Shown here: in pieces, positions 35,664 to 45,581 of the stretch
Layout of the letters: every line of letters begins with the position of its first letter
How positions within the stretch are numbered: the first letter of the stretch is position 1
Assembly (NCBI GenBank): GCA_011319805.1
Contig: SJRY01000065.1
Span: 248,001 to 312,000 of the forward strand
Length of the DNA: 64,000 bases
Direction: 5' to 3'
Origin: Macrocybe gigantea
Lineage: Eukaryota > Basidiomycota > Agaricomycetes > Agaricales > Callistosporiaceae
The notes under the pieces: model-generated
Database searches by the model: none
What the model was told of the DNA's origin: nothing
What the model saw: only the letters and a program-made list of their open reading frames with translations
Program-made: the position numbers and the translations under genes

Positions 35664-35953
35664 TATAGAAGGCAGGATCCGGTCGGGCAACTGAAAAGGT
35701 GGAAATCTAAAGATAATATAGCCTCAGTATCTCGTAGAGTACTAGCCTACTGTAAATACCTAAAGATAATATACTATGGTTCTTTAGTGATAGAATAGTG
35801 AATATAATGAAGGAACTCACGCCTCAGTATCTCGTAGAGTACTGAGGCGGACATTCTGCGTCCTACGGAAATTTTACCTATGGTTACGTAATGTTGATAG
35901 CAACGGTACGTCGTCGTCAGCGCCAACTGCGACTCGACCTCGTTCCTTCAACA
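35664..35953 (-). repeat. 5' LTR of the copia element
   Basis: Should carry the element promoter for the minus-strand coding region. It ends 5 bp from the start codon at 35659, so the leader is extremely short. Confidence 0.9.
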
Positions 35954-36340
35954 TCTCCAATCCACCGTCGAAGATACGAAGTGCGAGCTTCGGGTTCGAC
36001 GAATGTGGTATTTCATATATTCCGAATTCGGTGTTATCTGGGTCAGGTTTCTTCTACGGATGGTGGGGTTAGCGTTAGTGGCTTGGGTAGCGAGAAAAAA
36101 ACACGCACTCCTATGATGTGGGGATTATTACCAGCCTTCGCTGCCATTGCATTGCACCGGTCGTCCCAGATTTTGCGCAATTCAGGAAGAATTTCCGGAG
36201 GATGACCCGCGGAAAGAAAGCTGGCATCCAGGTCTTCGTCAGACAAGAACTTGTATCCAGAAGTCCCGTCCTTTGCAAGCAACCTCTCCCAATCATTTCG
36301 GGCTTGCTTTTGGGTGCTTGCGCCACTTGCTATCGGCGCA

Positions 36341-37732
36341 TGGGACGGACGAGGAAGTAGGGGAGAAGTGGAAGGTGTTTTAATCTACAGGTCTGTCGAT
36401 AAGAAAAGATGCAATGAGCTGTCCTTTTCCGCATACTTGATGGCGATGAGGCTTGAACGTTCAGGAGTCGGGTTTGTGATGTTGGAAGACTGGAGGGGAT
36501 TAATTACAAAGCCATTGTTTTCAGTGAAATTCGGTTCTCAGACGCAGCGATGCCAGTAAACTCATGATTCTTCATCTATCGATATGTTCTAATTCTATTT
36601 GCCCGCGTCCTAGATTCGCCTTAGATGGATAACCCTATCACTACCTCACAACCTGGCGTATTTGGTCTCCGCATACCTTGCCCATTTTCTTGACCATTTT
36701 GTATGTGATGCAAGCCAATGCGTACAACACTGATGTGAAATGTGATCCCCAGCCGGACACGCACTTGAAAGCGTCTGATAAGATGTGCGAGTAGATGTCA
36801 TGCGTAGAATTATTGCTTCAAGAGGGGGCCTATGTCACGGAGACACACATCTGGAAGGTCCGCGAGCGTTCTGGCATGGTCTTTGGACCCAAAATCAAAG
36901 GGTCAGGCTTGCCGTTGACATCAGATCGTGCAACGGATATGCGTTTCGGTATGGCTTGTGTGGGGCCCTCTGAAACAGGGGATATGATGTGGCAGTCCAG
37001 GTAGATGTGTAGTGGCTCGAACCTTTGAGGAGGCACCCACCTATGCTCCGTCTTCAATACTTTGAAGCATGGGATTTTGCCTGTATCGACGTTGTCGGTG
37101 AGTGCAGCGCGCATCGCGGACCCTGGTCTGCATACCAGTCGTACCCTGAACGATCATGCAGAATATGCATCTGACAGGTGATATCGACTGGATCTCAACG
37201 GACTGGTATTGCACTGAAACCTACGGACTTTTCATCAGAGGAAGCATCCATGATATCGAGTAGTTTTGAACCCTGGTTTGGGAGCACGTCTTCTATTTTC
37301 CTATATATTGGCATTTCGCCGACTCCGAGTTCTGATCTGTTTGATAAGAGTGCTGCCTAAGGACATCTTACAGGTACGCTGAATGATGGTGCCATCATGT
37401 GTTCTGCATCGTTTTGATACCTTCCGTCCATGCATGATGTCGGTGGTCTCATGTCGATCGTGACTGATCCTTCCATCTTCCGCCATCTTGTCTGTCACGG
37501 TACGACCCTAGTTGCAAGAGTTTGCAATCCGTTGGTATTCAAATGCGGACACGGCCGAGAGTTGACATCGTTACTTCACCGCCTTTGTGCCTGGGGAGGT
37601 GTTAGGGTGTTGGGTTAGACGGCTGGATATAACCCCCATGCACAACCTCCCCGTCCACCGTAGTATCTTCCTTGCTAGAGCCCTTCATGCTTTGAATTTT
37701 CTGTTTCTGGGTGACGATGTTGTTCAAGAAAG
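36341..37732. other. Spacer right of the interrupted gene, holding the duplication copy
   Basis: Apart from the repeat at 36816-37288, no gene is recognised. The unresolved 5' end of the interrupted gene may extend a little into 36341-36600. Confidence 0.4.
36816..37288. repeat. Right copy of the direct duplication of about 475 bp
   Basis: Direct-repeat partner of 28212-28689, about 8.6 kb apart. The minus strand reads EGPTQAIPKRISVARSDVNG in this copy with no stop over about 90 codons, while the left copy shows more changes in the same frame. Confidence 0.8.
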
Positions 37733-39439
37733 GTGATATCTTGTGACAGTAATGTCACGCTTTTCATCGATACTGACTGGAAAATAGATGGGTTCTGGTC
37801 CAACTCGCTTTTGCGCATTCAGATGATATGCTATCTCTCCTTGGCCACGATAATCGCTTTGGGACACCACATCCTTTGTCTACGTCTCTCTGGATCCGTC
37901 GTTCCAGAGCATGGCTATTCATTCCACAATAGAACGGTCGGAGGGTTGGTGAACTACCTCTTTGCGGCCACCATCGGCTTGGCTTTCGCTCAATACTTCT
38001 GGAGCCTCATACCGCCATTTTCTGAGGTTTCATCTCAGGCTGTGCCCGCGGAAAAATCAGAAGTCAGCCATCCGCTGAATGGGGAGGATGCCCCGCGAAT
38101 AAACTGGGAAAAAATAGATGTGCCTCTCGCTGCGGCAAATGGGAATCCATTTCTTCCCTCATCATATCGGACCTGGGTCATCGCACCTCCCCTTGCGCTA
38201 GCCGCCTTGGCGATATCCTGCATGACAGGAATTCCCATCTTTGTTCCAGGAGCTATCCGCGTCGCTCCTGCGCCATACGGCGTGAACCAGACGTGCACCG
38301 TCTACTATCCCGACATCGGCAAGTCGCGCATGGCGCAGTATTACTACTTCGATAACGATCCGAACCGGACGCTTTACCTGCACGAGCCCAACTTCCGCTC
38401 AAGGTCCATCGTGGATAGGGTCATCACGGCCGGTTCATATCTGAATGTGCCGAGCCCATGCGGCATCTGTGCGTACAAGGTAAACTTTACAGCGGGCGCT
38501 CTGCAGTGCTCCGATATAACCGACTCCTACAACTTCACCAGCGAGCTGCCTGAGCCGAACCCAGAACCAGTGCCTCTATGGCACGGCACATTTTCATTCT
38601 CCCCCCTCGGCTTCGACCTTGTGGTCGGGATTAGGGACGGTAACATGCGCAAACCCGATCCACCGAAAGCCGTCCGGTGCACCGCCTTGAGCGCCGAGTA
38701 CGTCGTCCAAGTCAAGCACGATAATTTTTCATCCTATATCGACGTGCTCAATGTGACTCTCGGTCGCCACCTTGTCGCGTCGCTTGCAGATAACCCTGGC
38801 CCTGTCATCGAAGAAGTGAACGGGCTTGCCAGAGCCGTTGGCCAGGCCTTAAACGGCTATATCTCGTTTCGGCCCATGTGGAGTTATTTTCAGGACGATA
38901 GCTCGATTATAGGCTATGGCCCCATGCTGCGCTGGACTCGGTTCGGAGACACCGGCTGGGATAGCAACTTCACATGGCCAGATCTAACCGTTGCCTTGCC
39001 GTCTCTGATGCAAAACGTGAGCCTTAGCCTCCTGTCAGGGCAGTTCCAGTCTTCAAACGAGAGCTACATGTTGCCAGTGGACGCGCACTGCTCGATGGCT
39101 AAACTTGTCTTTGTTTACGCTCCTGCGCGCCTCCTTGCAGTGTATGGTTGTGGGTGGTTGGTGTCTTTATTGTGTGTTTTCTTTGGTTTTCGCTCCGTTC
39201 TTCAGAACGGACGGGAGAACGACTTGCAGTTTTCCCACCTAGTTGCGGGGTTGCATGGCAGACAGACCATGGACACGGACCCTTCAGCCGACTCGAGTGA
39301 CGTGCAGCTTTCTGACCTCACCTCTGGACAAGACACGGAAGAGCCGCCCTCGAATGCTGACTCTGCAGCTGGCATGTCTCTTGTAGACATGTCTAGCACG
39401 GACGGTAACTCGGAAGATGAGGAGCAGCGTGGTGTATGA
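37733..39439 (+). CDS. Multi-pass membrane protein with a large extracellular domain, unknown function
   Basis: Intronless 568 residues. Hydrophobic segments lie near residues 27-52 (MICYLSLATIIALGHHILCL), 72-92 (NYLFAATIGLAFAQYFW) and 145-168 (WVIAPPLALAALAISCM). A final membrane segment (about 445-475, LLAVYGCGWLVSLLCVFFGF) is followed by an acidic Ser/Asp-rich cytosolic tail. Between segments 3 and 4 lies a domain of about 270 residues with several N-x-S/T sites and paired Cys (NQTCTVYYP, PCGICAYKVNF), so it is probably luminal or extracellular. The architecture of three N-terminal helices, a big outer loop and one C-terminal helix recurs in uncharacterised fungal membrane proteins. I cannot assign a function. 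Confidence 0.82.
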   Translation: MISCDSNVTLFIDTDWKIDGFWSNSLLRIQMICYLSLATIIALGHHILCLRLSGSVVPEHGYSFHNRTVGGLVNYLFAATIGLAFAQYFWSLIPPFSEVSSQAVPAEKSEVSHPLNGEDAPRINWEKIDVPLAAANGNPFLPSSYRTWVIAPPLALAALAISCMTGIPIFVPGAIRVAPAPYGVNQTCTVYYPDIGKSRMAQYYYFDNDPNRTLYLHEPNFRSRSIVDRVITAGSYLNVPSPCGICAYKVNFTAGALQCSDITDSYNFTSELPEPNPEPVPLWHGTFSFSPLGFDLVVGIRDGNMRKPDPPKAVRCTALSAEYVVQVKHDNFSSYIDVLNVTLGRHLVASLADNPGPVIEEVNGLARAVGQALNGYISFRPMWSYFQDDSSIIGYGPMLRWTRFGDTGWDSNFTWPDLTVALPSLMQNVSLSLLSGQFQSSNESYMLPVDAHCSMAKLVFVYAPARLLAVYGCGWLVSLLCVFFGFRSVLQNGRENDLQFSHLVAGLHGRQTMDTDPSADSSDVQLSDLTSGQDTEEPPSNADSAAGMSLVDMSSTDGNSEDEEQRGV

Positions 39440-40113
39440 TCACATGTAATTTAGATAGTCTTTTTCACAACGGGTTTCTTTAGGGTGTTCACATATTTTA
39501 TTTGGTGTGGTCGGCTTCTCGGTACGCTCACGTTCACAATTACATGCACGATTTTCAGCAAGAATGGAATGAGAGCGACTGACAGAATTTCTTTTGGTGG
39601 CATGCGATTAGGTCGTGTTGCGCGTCTCAAGTCAAGTCACGAAAATTTCATGTGACTGTCGAAACCGAGTTCGGCTCGACCGATCGTCTGCCTGCTATCG
39701 CGCAGACTGGGCAGAGTGGCGGACTCAGGTGCGTAACTACCTCAAGCCTATAGAATCCGACATGCTCACCGTCTGTGCCAGTTCCTCCGATCATTCAAGA
39801 GACCAACAAAGTTGCGTGATGTCTGTGAAGTGGGTGAAAGCTAATGCATTGACAGGTCTGAAAGTCCGTTGTCGTGGCTTGGTCGGTGAAATGGAAGCGA
39901 GCGGGAGGATGATTGAAGGCCTTTCCTTAACCGGTTGGCATCCTGGGCCGAAAACGAAGACTGGCACGAATCCGCTGTTTATCGATCCTTGAGCCTATTT
40001 TGTGCGCGGAGCCTCACGGCTTCCACGTCCTTTGCACCGGGCTCTGTTCACATTTTCCAAACAACCCTCGCACGACGAGTCTGCCCAGCTTTCTTGCGTC
40101 CCTCGTTCTTAAC
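39440..40113. other. Spacer upstream of the GTPase-kinase gene
   Basis: Expected to contain the promoter. A 125-codon open frame (39615-39992) has no recognisable motif. Confidence 0.4.
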
Positions 40114-42710
40114 ATGCCTGTTGTCGCGGAAACAATCGATTCTGTATGGGATTTTTTGCTCCGAAGACCAGTTGAACGCTCTGCAGCGGACATTATTGTC
40201 TTGTAAGCTGATTCATGTTGCGTAGGAATGCCGAATTCTGAATGTCTTTGTTGGTCACAGATTGACTGGGGAAACGAAGTCAGGCAAGGAGTCCGTACGT
40301 CATAGCATCCTTCCACTGCTTGTGAGGGGGTCTTGAACTCACCTCAAAACGGCCACAGTTTATAAGCATCGTCAATGCCCAACGACAAGATGAAGATCGC
40401 GGACTCCTGGCCGCGAATTCAACCGATCTCGCGGTATACACATGCTCATACGCAGGCAGTATTCTCGCCAACCGTGGAAAGAAGATCATGCTCATCGATA
40501 CGCCTGATTTACAAAATAACCCCTTCAGCTGGGGATATGCGCATTACAAACTCATAGGGTGGATTCAGTAAGCCCCACGTCTCGCGTGTTTTGTATGTTC
40601 AATTATGCGTCCTGTATCAGGAAGCACGCAAGAAGGAAGCGGGCGGTCGGGATACTTCATTTTCAACCCACTGCCTCCAGTCAAGCGGCCGAAATTCTCT
40701 TGTTTCTACACAAACTCCTCGGAACGACGGACATCATGACGATAGCTCTAACAACAAGACAAGTTTCCGTCAGCGGACAGGCAAGGAACGCAGCCCGAGA
40801 CGAAGGTCAATATGGGCCTGTGCTTCGCTTTCGCCAGACATCAAGCTCCGCATGGGAGGCTATCGATCTATTACTTTGTGGTATAGGGGTTGAATTTGCC
40901 CCTAAATCGATGAAGCCTTTGCAACCTCTGCCACAACAACTCGATTCGGAGCCTGGTGCAAGCGACTTTCATGCACACTCGCGGTATTCTCCGCCTATTC
41001 ATAGCAGCCACCACTCACCCGGCGATGATCAAAGGACAACCACGACGATTCCGGACAATTTATTCTCATCATGGTTCTGTGAGTTCGAATTCTTTGCAGC
41101 TATATTTGGCAGGCTGTGAACATCATATCTTCCAGCCCACCCGGCAGATGAGGGGAGGAATTCCCCTTCACTTGTAGCCATCGAACCGCGTTTGTTCGAC
41201 GACTCTATAGGTCGAATCAATGATTTCAGAGAAGAATATGCCTCATCCCCTGATGATCCCTCGAGAAATGCCCTATCTAGATTTGAAGAGATATTCGAAG
41301 ACCCGGGCAGGTATAAAAAGCTCCTTGCCCAAAAAGGTGCAGAAGCAGTCAAAGTGTTCAGCCTGCTGCAGAGCGTACGGCCCGATCCTGCTTTGCGATG
41401 ACAACTCTTCTTAGCCTAATCTACTTCATTAGACCCTTAACATCGACACTTTAGAGCCAAAGATGCGGCGCTCTTTACTCGTCGTCATGCAAAGACTTGT
41501 ACAAAGATCCGATATCGTCCCAGAAGAACTCAGAATCGCTGACGCCGATATCCAAGTTGACGAAGATGCCTGTGAAGCAGGAGGTTTCGGTGACATTTAC
41601 CGTGGTCGGATGGCCGGCGAGAATGTCGCTGTCAAGATGATTCGAATATATCAAACGTCAAAGGTTGATTATCTGATGAAGGTGCACTCGCGATTGTCAT
41701 TCTCCTCGCTAGATCGTGGCATGACCTTTTATGCGCCGTCATATAGAAATTCTGGGGAGAGGCCATTTTATGGGGTCAGCTGTCGCACGCTAACCTCTTA
41801 CCCATGTACGGGCTCTACCGTCTTCGCGGTCGGCTTTCATTTGTCTCGCCATGGATGGACTATGGCAACATAGATGATTATCTGAAAGCCAACGCAAATG
41901 CAAACCGTCAATTACTCGTATGTTTTTAGACCATATTCACCTTCTGTCTATGTTCATGCTTAGACAGGTAGGCGATGTTATGCACGGCTTGCGTTATCTA
42001 CATTCACTCGAAATTATTCATGGAGACCTGAAAGGGGTGAGATAGCCTTCCTCTTTTGCTTTTCATTGGGAGCTGATCAATGTTCAAGTCCAATATTTTG
42101 ATTACGCCAGCTGGAATTGCGTGCATCACAGATTTTGGGCTGTCTTCTGTCTCGGACCCTGAAATCAGGAAATGGACTTCCCATCTCTCATCCGGCCGGT
42201 CATTGGGCACGCTGAGATGGCAAGCACCAGAGCTGTTCGGTGCCGAAAATGACAACTTTGCACCAAAAAGCAAGGCGAGCGATATATATGCCTGGGCGGG
42301 TGTGTGTTATGAGGTGAAACTACCTTTTTTCCTTCTGGCCTGTCATTTTTAATTATCGAGATGCGAAGGTATTCACGGGAAACATTCCGTTCTTCGAATA
42401 TCCCGATGGTGCTGTGGTACTTAAGATGATATCAGGTGATCGACCATCGCGCCCTCCGCCATCCACTTCCTCTTGGACGAATTGGGGACTCACGGAAGAG
42501 ATTTGGTCACTGATGGAAGAGTGCTGGTCAAAGGCTTCAGCGCAGCGACCAACGATTGAAAATATCAGGCAAAGATTTCCCGTCACCGACAATGAGATAA
42601 ACCTGCGCGCTGGATTGGTAAAGTGGAATCGACTTCCGCAGTGTCGCGCGTATCATCCAGAAAATCTCGAGCTCAAGGTGCTGGATCGTATACTATCCGA
42701 GAATGACTAG
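40114..42710 (+). CDS. AIG1-like G domain fused to a TKL-type protein kinase (694 residues)
   Basis: Ten exons join in perfect phase: 40114-40202, 40261-40294, 40359-40567, 40621-41078, 41136-41374, 41433-41681, 41747-41917, 41968-42036, 42089-42313, 42369-42710. All introns are 50-65 bp GT-AG. The N-terminal G domain has DIIVLLTGETKSGKESFISI (P-loop about 33-40) and KIMLIDTPD (88-91), then LGTTDIMTIALTTRQV and SSAWEAIDLLL as in AIG1/GIMAP-like fungal GTPases. The S/T of GxxxxGK[S/T] is Glu and DTPG is DTPD, so nucleotide hydrolysis may be lost. After a Ser/Pro-rich linker and a helical stretch (about 264-343) comes a complete kinase: GGFGDIYRG (393-401), VAVK (K411), HGDLKGSN (D503), ITDFG (D521), RWQAPE. 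Kinase residues look active. The open frame crosses the domain boundary inside exon 4, so this is not two genes. Confidence 0.85.
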
Positions 42711-43520
42711 TTCCGGGTCGCCGTTTCTCTGGGCACATGCTGGGGTGGCTATTGTGCCTTATGTTCATTGTTGATACGCACACATCGAGTTTTTCGCGAG
42801 CATCGTTGTCTTTTTTCGTTAGCAGATCTGAACTGCCAGCCATGCAGGAGGTTCTTTCATGTGTTGCAAGGAAGGGTTCATTGGTGGGCCGCCCATTAGC
42901 CGTCAGTTTTATTAGACCTTGGTATACGCCAGTGTTTGCACCTTAACCACGATATGGCATCTGCAGTGACAGCTAGGAACGTCAACCAGAATAGCTTGAA
43001 AGTTTCTTGAGCATCTTGATTCGAGTCAGATGAACCCCCATAAGTTCGCCGCTTCAGGTAGAGCATAAAAACTTAGCACCATGAGACTTTGGGCATGATG
43101 TGAAGGTTGCCTAGGTTTCTTTAGAAACACGACCATTACATTTACGCCCAATTCGCTCCTCATCTAAAACTATGATAATTACGCTGACCTGCATCCTTTC
43201 TTGTTACCCAATCGTGCCGAGTTTGTGTTCGAGATCTACATAATCGGTACGTGCAAGGTGTTGCGAAGGTTGGCTAAGTCATATCTTTGGGCGTCGTTTG
43301 ATGTCGGACTATGCTTCCAAAGCCATTCAACAAGTGCAGGGAAAGTGGAATGCATTGTTAATGGTCGACTATAGTTATGAATTTTCGCTCAGATGAAGTG
43401 CAGAAAGGTGTTCCCTCAGCATCTACCAGGATTCAATTTGCTCAGGACGTAACGGGACGTGGAAGGCCAATTTGTACCCTGTTTCAAGAAGCCATAACAC
43501 ATATATCAAGTATGTCGCCA
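42711..43520. other. Spacer between convergent genes
   Basis: No gene recognised. The spacer lies between convergent stops of the kinase fusion and the minus-strand GTPase. Confidence 0.4.
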
Positions 43521-44399
43521 CTATTTCCCTACGTACAAGAACGGAAGAATTTTGAACCATGGGTTTCTTTCTCCAGCATAGACCATCTCCTCAGAGGTCT
43601 CGTCTTGTCCATCAGCCAGCAAGTTTCCCAGTCTCTCCGCATCTTCTCTTTCTATCTCACACCGCCCCATTAACTGCTGTACACCATTTCCAATGACGCG
43701 TGCGACGTCTCGGTGCTTGATTGCCCTATGACAAAATTGACTCTCATACGACACGGTCACAATGTCCTTGAACCATTGCACGGGTTCCACTCTCCAAGGC
43801 CGAACAAGATGATGCGCGGCAATCAGCTTTGACAGCTTGACCTTGGATTCTTCATACTCCTCCTCGCACTTGTATCTGCCGTGCTTGTCCTGTTTGCCTT
43901 TCGTGGCCGTGATGCAGGCAACTCCCTGAGGAAATATTCCATACTCTTGGAAATCCCCCTTGTTCGCTACCCACCAAGCATCCATATCCTGCTCAAACTC
44001 CAACCCCGTTATAGCCAAAATGGTCGGCACTTTCTCCTGACAAATGATCTCGTGAAACAACCGCCAGTTCCGGTATATGGCTGACTCGATTCTGGGGCCT
44101 CGCACGCAATAGATAAGTAGGCTGACGCCAGTCTCGAGGCTCCTGAGCAATCGATACAGCTGCACAATCGCTTTCTCTATTGGGACTGCCCCTGAACTTG
44201 GTTCGTTCAAACCGGCCGTGTCGTAAAGGTAGAAGGTCCTTCCCAGTATCGGCACGGCGTACTGTGTGCTCTCCAATGTGCAGCCCTTTGCACCACTCGA
44301 TTCACGCGTTATCGTCTCTCCTGCGAGCATGTTGACAAGTGAGCTCTTTCCGGCTGCCGACTTGCCGAAGATGATGACGTTTGGAGGTTCGGATGGCAT
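43521..44399 (-). CDS. P-loop GTPase-like protein with altered G4 motif (292 residues)
   Basis: Intronless. G1 is GKSAAGKSS (12-20), a Thr-rich switch region contains KGCTLES, G3 is YDTAGLNE (D60), and strand LLIYCVRG leads to AITGLEFE (131-134) where N/TKxD would be expected. A helical C-terminus (RCEIEREDAERLG) and a short aromatic/hydrophobic end NPWFKILPFLYVGK follow. It resembles Era/septin/AIG1-type GTPases expanded in Agaricomycetes. The G4 change to TGLE is shared with the divergent gene at 45582, so it is a family trait and not damage. The role is unknown; membrane association through the C-terminus is a guess. Confidence 0.85.
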   Translation of the reverse strand: MPSEPPNVIIFGKSAAGKSSLVNMLAGETITRESSGAKGCTLESTQYAVPILGRTFYLYDTAGLNEPSSGAVPIEKAIVQLYRLLRSLETGVSLLIYCVRGPRIESAIYRNWRLFHEIICQEKVPTILAITGLEFEQDMDAWWVANKGDFQEYGIFPQGVACITATKGKQDKHGRYKCEEEYEESKVKLSKLIAAHHLVRPWRVEPVQWFKDIVTVSYESQFCHRAIKHRDVARVIGNGVQQLMGRCEIEREDAERLGNLLADGQDETSEEMVYAGERNPWFKILPFLYVGK

Positions 44400-45581
44400 C
44401 CTGAACTCGAGAACGAATACTGGACCTGTACACCTATATTCTTATCGGTCTAAGATGCAATTCATGCATAATTCGTCATACCCTGAACGGACTGGTCACG
44501 TTGGACTTGGTTGGATGATCTGAGCCTGAATTGGAGCCAGAGAGGGGAGACGCTACAATGAAGTATCCGACCTGGTGTCGCTCGACATGTCTTTATATTT
44601 TCAATGCTCAGCCTCTGTGGAAATTCCGTCGCCCATCGGCGCACTGTGCAAGGGATTGGGGATGATTGTGAAGATTGACGGGCGAATCCATGCCGTTACC
44701 TCGTGATTCCCATATAACCTTGCCATCCGCTGTGGAAACCTGCACCTCAACTTCCTTCAGCGCCAATCGGGTCTATTCATTCATCCTTGATCTTCACAAG
44801 GGCACACTTCCACAGCGTAGTGTATTGACTCTGCAATTCATGTTGTCAATTTGCCTCACTGTTCTTTTCCGGTCTCAACATGAAGCACATCTGTGAAGGT
44901 TGCTGTACACCTATCCACCTGACGCCTGTACTCCAATGTTCTCATCCTCTTTCTGTTTCTGATAGCCTGCTAAACATCCTTTGTGCCCGCGTGTTCTATC
45001 ACATTTTCGACTGCTGCGAACAATGCTAAATGCCTTAAATGTTGCAATGCTTGTTCTTATCGTCGTTTTCCAAGTAGACCCATGAAAAACTTTTTATACA
45101 AGATTAGTGCTGGCAACTGAATTGAGGGTGGCATCTTGACCAAGAATAGGACATCAGCATGAAGTGACTTATAATTTCTGCGACGTTGGCACCATCTGAC
45201 GCTCATTAATTAGTGTTTCACAGCCAACCCCGCAACGTGTTCCTTCGTGATGATTGGTCCTTGTGCGGTTAGGCAGAGTCTGGGCAGAGTCCTCATTGCC
45301 TCCATGTCCTCCGTATTAACATGGCGCTTGTGGCTCCGCAAGGTTTGGTGGGTTACAATGTGCGTATATATCAAGTTCCTGTTCTGCCAGCGAATAGAAC
45401 GATTAATCCTACAATTTGGGACACATCCGTGCATCGGTTTTCTGCGAGGTACACTCCCATCCACGGTTTCCTCGGCAGCTTGTTGGTTTCACTACCATTC
45501 CTGCTTTTCTCCTGTCGGTATCCAGTTATCCTTCTGTAGACCCAGACATCGCATTGCATCCGCTAGGCAAAAAGTCGCATT
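44400..45581. other. Divergent promoter region between two paralogous GTPase genes
   Basis: About 1.2 kb between head-to-head starts at 44399 and 45582. No convincing gene. Short frames near 44675 and 45247 lack support. A shared promoter for both genes is possible. Confidence 0.4.

Larger units (their letters stand above)
30887..35958 (-). mobile_element. Full-length Ty1/copia LTR retrotransposon with 5-bp target duplication
   Basis: A 290-bp LTR at each end (30892-31181 and 35664-35953), one gag-pol coding region on the minus strand, and flanking TCTCC at 30887-30891 and 35954-35958. The LTRs start TGTTGAAGG in element orientation and end CTATA. The domain order protease, integrase, reverse transcriptase, RNase H assigns it to copia. 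A primer-binding-like GGTTATGGGCCC follows the 5' LTR directly and overlaps the first ATG. I found no difference between the two LTRs by eye, which implies a recent insertion. Confidence 0.92.
30570..36340 (-). pseudogene. Host gene of unknown function split by the copia element
   Basis: The right part (36340-36100) encodes a conserved-looking stretch with ARNDWERLLAKDG, LSDEDLDASFLSAGHPPEIL and IWDDRCNAMAAKAGN, then a GT-AG intron (about 36056-36110). The next exon, PDPDNTEFGIYEIPHSS to IFDGGLE, stops exactly at the element (35958). If the element and one 5-bp target copy are removed, the frame continues without break at 30886 as RYGHFCLDYFDLDRRN, then FSLPEGSHWHVLYGGREV, to a stop at 30570-30572. 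So the exon was open before insertion. The 5' exon and start are not resolved, and the family is not recognised. It is inactivated in this haplotype unless the element is spliced out. Confidence 0.65.

Noticed and set aside
40559..41119. Frame of 186 codons as an independent gene between a GTPase and a kinase
   Set aside because: Splicing at 40567/40621 and 41078/41136 keeps it in phase with both neighbours, so it is an internal exon of the fusion gene.
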